Shown: piece after piece, positions 58,328 to 64,000 of the stretch
Position numbering within the stretch: the first letter of the stretch is position 1
Layout of the letters: the number at the start of each line of letters is the position of its first letter
NCBI RefSeq assembly: GCF_026913205.2
Contig: NZ_CP168151.1
Coordinates: 558,001 to 622,000, forward strand
Direction of reading: 5' to 3'
Length of the DNA stretch: 64,000 nucleotides
Source: Lentilactobacillus sp. SPB1-3
Lineage (GTDB): Bacteria; Bacillota; Bacilli; Lactobacillales; Lactobacillaceae
The notes under the pieces: generated by a model
What the model saw: only the letters and a program-made list of their open reading frames with translations
Database searches by the model: none
What the model was told of the DNA's origin: nothing
Translations under genes and position numbers: made by a program

Positions 58328-58673
58328 TTTTAAGTTCTCCTGTAACTAATTGATTAATAATTTCTCTGGAAAATGCCCATTGATCTTGAAAGTCTTTTAG
58401 TTCAGCTTTACCAGCATCAGTTATTTGATAATATTTTCGGCGGCCACCCTGTGACTCATCGCCATAGTGGCTTGTTACCAAACCTTTTTTTGATAGTCGA
58501 CGAAATACCGTGTATAGAGTGGCTTCGTTGATTTCATATTTTTGATTTGATAGATGAGCGATTTGCTGAGTCATTTTATATCCATATGAGTCTTCTTGAG
58601 ATAATATATTTAGAACAATGCCGTCCGTCACTCCACGAATCAACTCTTTTGAGATGTTTTGATTTTTTTCCAT
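58317..58673 (-). CDS. PadR family transcriptional repressor
   Basis: This 118-residue winged-helix regulator has GVTDGIVLNILSQEDSYGY, INEATLYTVFRRLSKKGLV and GGRRKYYQITDAGKAEL, the complete PadR domain, and a short C-terminal helix. AGGAGGAG precedes the ATG. It overlaps the DUF4097 gene and probably represses both through the palindrome around its own promoter. Confidence 0.93.
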   Translation of the reverse strand: MEKNQNISKELIRGVTDGIVLNILSQEDSYGYKMTQQIAHLSNQKYEINEATLYTVFRRLSKKGLVTSHYGDESQGGRRKYYQITDAGKAELKDFQDQWAFSREIINQLVTGELKNDK

Positions 58674-58687
58674 AGCTCCTCCTGAAT

Positions 58688-58742
58688 ATTACTTTGTCAT
58701 ACACAGTATTGTATTACGGATTACTATGTGTGTCAAAGTAAT
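58688..58742 (-). promoter_or_regulatory. padR promoter inside a large imperfect palindrome
   Basis: On the minus strand TTGACA (complement of 58731-58736) and TACAAT (complement of 58708-58713) are 17 bases apart. The promoter is framed by inverted arms of 23 bases (58688-58710 and 58720-58742) that agree at about 20 positions. Each arm covers one promoter box. This is a strong candidate for an autoregulatory PadR operator. Confidence 0.75.
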
Positions 58743-58756
58743 AATCGAGTAAACAA

Positions 58757-58800
58757 AAAAGCCTTCAATTACACCTAAGTAATTGAAGGCTTTTAACTGT
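58757..58800. terminator. bidirectional terminator downstream of the GT2-GtrA operon
   Basis: AAAAGCCTTCAATTAC is repeated in perfect inverse around ACCTAA, with T-runs on both strands. It ends the leftward glycosyltransferase operon. Confidence 0.92.
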
Positions 58801-58938
58801 CTACATCAACACCCGGGCAGCAACTGCAAGCAAAACAATTAAGAGAATTGAGATGCCCAGCAATTGATAGCCTAAACGTTGTGTTGCGTGGCCATCTGGA
58901 AACACTTGTTTTTTCTGACGAATATCCGTTCGTTTCAT
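58801..58938 (-). CDS. 45-residue single-span membrane protein
   Basis: The product has a basic cytoplasmic start (MKRTDIRQKKQ) and one C-terminal hydrophobic helix (LLGISILLIVLLAVAARVLM). The ATG lies two bases after the gtrA stop and its only ribosome binding site is a distant GAAGGGA, so it may rely on coupling. It has no family that I recognise. The gene ends right at a strong terminator, which supports it being the last gene of the operon. Confidence 0.5.
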   Translation of the reverse strand: MKRTDIRQKKQVFPDGHATQRLGYQLLGISILLIVLLAVAARVLM

Positions 58939-58939
58939 A

Positions 58940-59365
58940 TTAAGATTCGGGTCCCTTCTTTTTGAACACTGCCCATTTTGACCAGAAATAATTGACGATA
59001 ACGACAACTACGTTAGCAATGATCTTAACGGTAATTTCATGCCATTTCAATCCAGAAATTCCTACGATCAGAATAGCTTGTTCAATGAAATAAGATGCGA
59101 TTCTGCCAATGAAAAACGATGCCATCTCTTTTAAGACAGCTGAGCGTGAATCTGCATAGGAATGAAATACGTAAATCCGATTAGAAATATAAGCGAATAG
59201 GGCGCTGATCACCCAAGCAATTGAGTTGTTAATCAAGTAATTCCAATCAGTTAACCAATGGATCAAAGCGAAAATTAAAATGTTAACTATAGTCGTCATC
59301 ACGCCCCAGAACAAGTAAGAGATGACTTCTTTTTGCTGTTCATAAATTGATAATAGCTTTTTCAT
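58940..59365 (-). CDS. GtrA family membrane protein
   Basis: This 141-residue protein has four membrane helices with the GtrA start YEQQKEVISYLFWGVMTTIVNI and VNYFWSKWAVFKK at the end. GtrA proteins are thought to flip polyprenyl-linked sugars across the membrane. It follows the GT2 gene by two bases, the usual partner arrangement. Confidence 0.88.
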   Translation of the reverse strand: MKKLLSIYEQQKEVISYLFWGVMTTIVNILIFALIHWLTDWNYLINNSIAWVISALFAYISNRIYVFHSYADSRSAVLKEMASFFIGRIASYFIEQAILIVGISGLKWHEITVKIIANVVVVIVNYFWSKWAVFKKKGPES

Positions 59366-59367
59366 AA

Positions 59368-60315
59368 TTAACGACTCTCTTGAATAATGAACTTAGGACG
59401 ATGCTTAGTTTCTAAGTAAATTTTACTGATGTACTTACCAACGATTCCTAAACAGAACAACTGAACTCCGCTTAAGAACAGGATTATTGAGACGATTGAT
59501 GCCCAACCATTGACTGAGCCGCCGAAGAAAATAGCACGAATAACTACGAAGATAACCCCGATTATTGACAGGAAGCAAATCAATCCACCGACAAATGTTG
59601 CTAGCTTCAAAGGAACATCTGAGAAATCCACTAAAGCTTCCAATGAATAATCAAATAGTTGAGATAATGACCATGAAGTAGTACCGGCAGCTCTGGGAAC
59701 TCCTTCGTACTCTAAATACTTAGTTTTGAATCCGACCCATGAAAATAATCCCTTTGAGAAACGGTTATATTCTGGCATCTCTAATACTGCATCAACGTAT
59801 TTACGAGTCATTAAACGGTAATCTCTGACGTTGGCTTTAATTGGCACCTTTGACATTTTGTTAATAACTTTATAAAAAGAAGAGGATAGGAATGCTCGAA
59901 CTGGATTTTGATGTCTGGATTTTTGGATACAACCAACTACGTCGTACTCTGTATCTGGTTGTTCTAAAATATCGACCATTTGAAGCAATAACTCAGGAGG
60001 ATCTTGAAGATCCACGTCCATTACTGCCACGAAATCGCCATGGGCATTTGATAATCCAGCTGCGAATGCTGATTCCTTACCGAAGTTTCTTGAAAATGAA
60101 ATGTAGTGAACTTCGTCTGGATGTTCATTATGTAAGTCACGCATAACGTCTAAAGTTTTATCGACTGAACCATCATTGATGAAGATGTAGTCAGGTTTAT
60201 ATTGTTCGCTACGAGTTTGATTTAATTGTTCAAAGACCTTTTCAGTCGTGTCATAAAACAAGTTGACCGTTGGTTCCTCGTTATAACATGGAACGATCAA
60301 GCTAATTGTTTTCAA
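59368..60315 (-). CDS. GT2 glycosyltransferase, GtrB/CsbB type
   Basis: This 315-residue membrane-bound transferase has the start KTISLIVPCYNEEPTVNLFY, metal-binding VMDVDLQDPPELL and two C-terminal membrane helices. It likely loads a sugar onto undecaprenyl phosphate for decoration of wall or lipoteichoic acid. I chose TTG at 60315, seven bases after GGAGGA. The ATG at 60330 lies before that site. A final GT-C enzyme to finish the pathway is not encoded nearby. Confidence 0.88.
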   Translation of the reverse strand: MKTISLIVPCYNEEPTVNLFYDTTEKVFEQLNQTRSEQYKPDYIFINDGSVDKTLDVMRDLHNEHPDEVHYISFSRNFGKESAFAAGLSNAHGDFVAVMDVDLQDPPELLLQMVDILEQPDTEYDVVGCIQKSRHQNPVRAFLSSSFYKVINKMSKVPIKANVRDYRLMTRKYVDAVLEMPEYNRFSKGLFSWVGFKTKYLEYEGVPRAAGTTSWSLSQLFDYSLEALVDFSDVPLKLATFVGGLICFLSIIGVIFVVIRAIFFGGSVNGWASIVSIILFLSGVQLFCLGIVGKYISKIYLETKHRPKFIIQESR

Positions 60316-60578
60316 TTTACAATCCTCCATTTGTGCTGCTACTTTTATTAATTAGCCGGCATTAAGTCAAGGCCTACAACATAGAATAAATGAGTTAGTT
60401 TTTTATATCAATTATTCTTTGAAGGATAATGACAATCTTAATAAATTCGTCTAATTATTTGTGATTGAAAAAAATTTTTTCACTGAAAATTATATCATAT
60501 CTCTGCTAACCAGTTTCGCATGGTGTGTGCTGAAGAATCTTTTGTTATACTTAGCTTTAGAAAGGGAGTTACAACCGC
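60316..60578. promoter_or_regulatory. divergent region between the GT2 and wecB genes
   Basis: No gene is present. An extended -10 TGTTATACT (60543-60551) lies about 28 bases before the wecB start and lacks a clear -35. The leftward promoter is not evident. Runs of A and T around 60470-60495 could bend the DNA. Confidence 0.4.
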
Positions 60579-61694
60579 ATGAAAAAATTAAAAGTAATGA
60601 CAATTTTTGGGACCAGACCCGAAGCAATTAAAATGGCACCAATTATTTTAGAAATGAATCAAAGACTTGACCAGTTTATCCCTGTGACGGTTATTTCTGC
60701 ACAACATCGAGAGATGCTGGACCAAGTTTTAGAGGTTTTTAAAATAACTCCTGACTATGATTTAAATATTATGAAACAGAATCAAACTCTCAGTGATATT
60801 ACTACCAAAATTATTGAGGAACTTGATCCAATTATCGAAAAAGAATTGCCTGATATTATTTTAGTTCATGGAGATACGACAACTACCTTTGCTGCTAGTA
60901 TCAGTGCGTTTTATCATAAAGTAAAAATTGGCCACGTTGAAGCTGGATTGAGAACTTATGACAAATTTTCTCCTTATCCAGAAGAAATGAATCGTCAGTT
61001 GACCGACGTTTTAGCTGACCTTTACTTCGCACCAACAGATTTGAGTAAACAAAATTTACTTAAAGAAAATCATCCGGAAGATAATATCTTTGTGACGGGG
61101 AATACCGCAATTGATGCACTTAATCAAACTGTCAGCATGGATTATCATCACGATGTTTTGGATGAAGTATCTCCAGACTCTAGAATGATCTTGATGACGA
61201 TGCATCGCCGAGAAAATCAAGGTGAGCCAATGAAGCGGGCGTTTAGAGCTATCAAGCAAGTCATTGATGCTAATCCAGATGTCGAAGTGGTTTATCCTGT
61301 TCATTTAAGCCCAGCAGTACAATCTGCTGCTAAAGAGATTTTTGGTGACGACAAGCGGATTCATTTGATCAGTCCATTAGACGTTCTTGATTTTCACAAT
61401 TTAGCTGCCAAAGCATATTTCATTATGACTGATTCAGGTGGTATTCAAGAAGAGGCGCCATCACTAGGTAAGCCAGTGTTGGTACTAAGGGATACCACTG
61501 AACGACCAGAAGGAATTACTGCTGGTACATTGAGACTAGTCGGTACTAATCCTGCCCAAATCACTGACTGGATGAATAAATTATTAACTGACCAAGCTGC
61601 ATATGATGAGATGGCTGATGCCAAGAATCCATACGGTGATGGTCACGCTTCAGAAAGAATCTTACAAGCGATTATCGATAAGATTAGTAATTAA
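60579..61694 (+). CDS. wecB: UDP-N-acetylglucosamine 2-epimerase (non-hydrolysing)
   Basis: This 371-residue epimerase interconverts UDP-GlcNAc and UDP-ManNAc, used for wall teichoic acid linkage units and other envelope glycans. Motifs are VMTIFGTRPEAIKMAP, VHGDTTTTFA, GHVEAGLRTYDKFSPYPEE, MTMHRRENQG and TDSGGIQEEAPSLGKP. The ATG follows AAAGGGAG. The downstream YihY gene is 16 bases away. Confidence 0.95.
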   Translation: MKKLKVMTIFGTRPEAIKMAPIILEMNQRLDQFIPVTVISAQHREMLDQVLEVFKITPDYDLNIMKQNQTLSDITTKIIEELDPIIEKELPDIILVHGDTTTTFAASISAFYHKVKIGHVEAGLRTYDKFSPYPEEMNRQLTDVLADLYFAPTDLSKQNLLKENHPEDNIFVTGNTAIDALNQTVSMDYHHDVLDEVSPDSRMILMTMHRRENQGEPMKRAFRAIKQVIDANPDVEVVYPVHLSPAVQSAAKEIFGDDKRIHLISPLDVLDFHNLAAKAYFIMTDSGGIQEEAPSLGKPVLVLRDTTERPEGITAGTLRLVGTNPAQITDWMNKLLTDQAAYDEMADAKNPYGDGHASERILQAIIDKISN

Positions 61695-61710
61695 GTTGGA
61701 GGAAAGACAA

Positions 61711-62691
61711 TTGGAATCTGTAAAGCCTAAAAAGTTCATGGATTTTATTAGATTGTTTTTAAGCAACTATAAAAATGGGGCGATTTCTGATTCAGCGGTC
61801 GTCTTGGCCTTTTATGCTGTCTTAGCGATTTTTCCAGTGTTTTTCATTGTTGGTAGTCTGTTGAATGTATTAAATATCAGACCAGAGGACGTGCAAATTT
61901 ATTTAGAGCCGCTGTTCCCTGATCGGGTATATTCAACGCTTGAACCAATTATCAAATCCACTTTGTACGGAGGTAGCGCAGGTTCTTTATCAATTGGGTT
62001 GGTGGTTACTATTTGGTCTGCTAGCCGAGCAATTGCTGCTTTTCAACGAACTTTTAACCGAACGTATGGAGTGGCTGAAGATCAAAGTAGTGTTAGTAAT
62101 CGAATCATTTCGTTTCTGTGGACACTAGTTTTGATTATCATTGTGGCAGCAGTATTGCTTTTCATGGTGTTCGGCCAAATGATTGCTAAATGGATTCAGC
62201 CGATCGCTAATATTTCAAATTCACTGATTCATTTTATTGGCACGATTAAATTTCCTGTCACTTTGATTGCCACTTGGTTTTTATTGACGCTGTTATTTTA
62301 CCTTGTACCAATGGCTAGGGTTAAATTCCGCTATGTCTGGGTAGGAGCACTACTTTCCACGATTGGCTTACTTGCGCTAGCTCAAGGATTTTCGATTTAC
62401 TTACAATTTTTTGGACGCAACATTACGGCGTATAAAACCATCGGAACGTTTATCGTGCTATTATTCTGGCTAGATTTTTCAGCTCTGATTATGTTAGTTG
62501 GAGGTGTGCTAAACGCTACACTACAAGAATTTATGGCTGGACCAATTCAAGAACAAGATGATGCATTAGCTAACGCTTTAAAATTGGCTCAAACAGCCAC
62601 AGAACGTCGTAGAAATCGGATTAAAACTAATAACAAGTCATCAAAGAAGAGACCTCCAAGAAGGCCACAGCGTAGAAGAAAGCAACCCTGA
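61711..62691 (+). CDS. YihY/BrkB family membrane protein
   Basis: This 326-residue protein has about six membrane helices and the family blocks SAVVLAFYAVLAIFPVFFIVG and WSASRAIAAFQRTFNRTYG. A C-terminal tail of about 55 residues is strongly basic (RRNRIKTNNKSSKKRPPRR). Despite older annotations as ribonuclease BN, the function is unknown. The start is TTG at 61711, seven bases after GGAGGA. It is cotranscribed with wecB. Confidence 0.88.
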   Translation: MESVKPKKFMDFIRLFLSNYKNGAISDSAVVLAFYAVLAIFPVFFIVGSLLNVLNIRPEDVQIYLEPLFPDRVYSTLEPIIKSTLYGGSAGSLSIGLVVTIWSASRAIAAFQRTFNRTYGVAEDQSSVSNRIISFLWTLVLIIIVAAVLLFMVFGQMIAKWIQPIANISNSLIHFIGTIKFPVTLIATWFLLTLLFYLVPMARVKFRYVWVGALLSTIGLLALAQGFSIYLQFFGRNITAYKTIGTFIVLLFWLDFSALIMLVGGVLNATLQEFMAGPIQEQDDALANALKLAQTATERRRNRIKTNNKSSKKRPPRRPQRRRKQP

Positions 62692-62704
62692 AAATTTGAA
62701 TTTT

Positions 62705-62755
62705 CAAAAAGGCTAGGTATAATCCGTAAACTTTGGATTGTACTTAGCCTTTTTC
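62705..62755. terminator. bidirectional terminator after the YihY gene
   Basis: AAAAAGGCTAGGTATAATCC pairs with GGATTGTACTTAGCCTTTTT, two wobble positions, with T-runs on both strands. It serves the two convergent operons. Confidence 0.9.
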
Positions 62756-62772
62756 ATACGTTTAAATCGTAT

Positions 62773-63453
62773 TTAATTGTTAGATTGCTTAATTCGTTTC
62801 CCAAACTCAGTTTCATCGAAGTTATCAATCACGTTCCTTAGTGCTTCCTTGGAAAGGCTAGCACCAAATAATTCACTTCCTGGCTCGGTCATGATACCGT
62901 CACTTAATTGATAGTGAATAACCGGGTCAAATCCCATCGTATCAACAAAATGAGCAACGACGTCTACTGCATCGTGATCATCGCCGGCCACGAATAATGC
63001 CTTACGATTTGGATCACCAGATTCACGGGCATCTTCTTGTAAATTATGATATCCCATATGATTGAAAGTCTTCACGATGGTGCTCTTATTAAAATACTTT
63101 TGGACCTGTTCACTAGAAGTGGTATCGGGATCTAAAACCTCTTCACGGATACCATCAGTTTCCCACCAGTAGTTCATTGCATCGATGACCAACTTATCTT
63201 TTAACAATTTTGAATTAATATTTTTGTACCGACTTAACGGAATTGCCAAAATAATAATGTCGCTATTATTGACGACGCTTTGATTAGTAGAGGCAGTTGC
63301 ACCTGGAACAAGTGTATCAATGGTTAAGGCGATCTTTTGAACTGATCCAGAGCCAGAAATCCTAACGTTGTAGCCTGCTGCAAGCGCTAATTGTGCCAAC
63401 ACAATCCCGACTTTTCCAGAACCTAAGATGCCGACATTCTTAATTTCAGTCAT
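62773..63453 (-). CDS. NADP-binding oxidoreductase, F420-dependent reductase-like
   Basis: This 226-residue protein has the N-terminal Rossmann motif KNVGILGSGKVGIVLAQLALAAG with RISGSGS as cofactor phosphate contact. It continues as the NADPH:F420 reductase-like domain (KTFNHMGYHNLQED, VAGDDHDAVDVVAHF). F420 is not expected in lactobacilli, so the second substrate is more likely a flavin or other carbonyl compound. I chose the ATG at 63453 behind GGAAGGTGA. It is coupled to the luciferase-like gene upstream. Confidence 0.8.
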   Translation of the reverse strand: MTEIKNVGILGSGKVGIVLAQLALAAGYNVRISGSGSVQKIALTIDTLVPGATASTNQSVVNNSDIIILAIPLSRYKNINSKLLKDKLVIDAMNYWWETDGIREEVLDPDTTSSEQVQKYFNKSTIVKTFNHMGYHNLQEDARESGDPNRKALFVAGDDHDAVDVVAHFVDTMGFDPVIHYQLSDGIMTEPGSELFGASLSKEALRNVIDNFDETEFGKRIKQSNN

Positions 63454-63454
63454 G

Positions 63455-64000
63455 TTATTCACCTTCCGATAGAATTTCTTTGACACGAGGGATTACTTTG
63501 CTACCGTACAGCTCAATCATTCTTTCCCGTTGTGCGGCAGTTTGATTACCAGCTCCATACACTAGATCAAATCTTCCAAGGCCTAATAACTTAATTGTTC
63601 TGGCAATTCGTTGTGCAACGTGTTCTGGGTTACCAACATAAAATGAACCAACTTTGGTTTCACCATCAAATTGTTCACGACTCATTGGTGCCCATCCGCG
63701 AGTTAGACCAATTCGGTCAAAGTTAGCTTTGATGTTTTTCCAGGCAACTTCGACAGCCTCGTCCTCATCATCAGCGATAAATCCATGTGAGTGAACCGCA
63801 ATTGGTTGAACTGGCATGTGATATTGCTCAGCTGCTCGTTTATAAAGGTCAACGTATGGTACAAAGCGATCAGCTTGACCACCGATGATGGCAATGATTA
63901 CTTTGTAGCCATACTTAGCGGTTCTGATGATTGACTCAGGTGAGCCACCAATACCAATGTAAGTTTCTAAACCATCGTAATCAGTCTTAGGGTATACATC
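63455..64000 (-). CDS. LLM class flavin-dependent oxidoreductase, C-terminal part
   Basis: The frame is open to the window edge and gives 181 C-terminal residues of a bacterial luciferase-like monooxygenase. Visible parts are YIGIGGSPESIIRTAKYGYKV, the loop with HSHGFIADDEDEAVE and FYVGNPEHVAQRIARTI. It would use FMNH2 or act as a flavin reductase partner. It ends one base before the start of the NADP-binding gene. The N-terminus lies outside the window. Confidence 0.88.
   Translation of the reverse strand, partial: DVYPKTDYDGLETYIGIGGSPESIIRTAKYGYKVIIAIIGGQADRFVPYVDLYKRAAEQYHMPVQPIAVHSHGFIADDEDEAVEVAWKNIKANFDRIGLTRGWAPMSREQFDGETKVGSFYVGNPEHVAQRIARTIKLLGLGRFDLVYGAGNQTAAQRERMIELYGSKVIPRVKEILSEGE

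Overview
The window is a stretch of chromosome from a low-GC Gram-positive bacterium of the family Lactobacillaceae. The evidence is gene content and order: rpsK-rpoA-rplQ-ecfA1-ecfA2-ecfT-truA-rplM-rpsI, pcrA-ligA-camS-gatCAB-dagK-rlmCD, and a Lactiplantibacillus-like fab/acc operon with two fabZ genes. AT-rich codon use, frequent TTG and GTG starts and strong AGGAGG ribosome binding sites agree with this. I cannot name the species. Almost everything looks like vertically inherited core or common accessory genome. I see no prophage, insertion sequence, CRISPR array, rRNA operon or plasmid signature.

Layout: 1-6 kb holds the end of the ribosomal protein cluster and the ECF vitamin-transporter energising module. 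6-9.8 kb holds an ECF substrate subunit, a DUF2187 protein, a wall glucosaminidase, xpt and an orphan PurK-like ATP-grasp enzyme. 9.9-21 kb is the DNA repair, amidotransferase, lipid kinase and rRNA methylase block. 21-22.2 kb holds a DUF1304 protein and an aquaporin, and 22.5-25.5 kb an OpuA osmoprotectant ABC transporter. 25.6-30.6 kb is a deoxynucleoside catabolic operon (deoC-deoB-deoD-deoR-pdp) with two cre-like sites. 30.7-40.6 kb is the complete type II fatty acid synthesis and acetyl-CoA carboxylase operon, preceded by two FabT-type operators, and birA follows it. 41.8-44.8 kb holds an ABC-F protein and two tandem TMEM175-like channels. 44.9-49 kb is the gluconate system. 49-52.6 kb holds a GH25-like membrane protein, a DUF4828 protein, a Gfo/Idh/MocA oxidoreductase and a DEAD-box helicase, followed by tRNA-Arg(CCT).

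The accessory, envelope-oriented part is 52.8-62.7 kb. It has a two-component system whose kinase has almost no external loop, next to a secreted WxL-like protein that contains no tryptophan. The promoter region of that protein carries TTAACTA-like half-sites at exact 11-bp spacing. Next come a GyrI-like/Tag-like pair, a PadR-DUF4097 stress operon under a large palindromic operator, a GT2-GtrA wall-glycosylation pair with a 45-residue membrane protein, an UDP-GlcNAc 2-epimerase and a YihY membrane protein. An NADP-binding reductase and a truncated luciferase-like oxidoreductase close the window.

The most interesting signals are: the two-component system/WxL-like locus with phased repeats; a set of proteins that keep their fold but have lost catalytic or metal-binding residues (the second FabZ, the GH25-like protein, the Tag-like protein, RlmCD without Fe-S cysteines, ABC-F domain 2); and the two promoter/FabT-box modules in front of the fab operon. 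All homology statements rest on reading motifs by eye, and no database search was possible.
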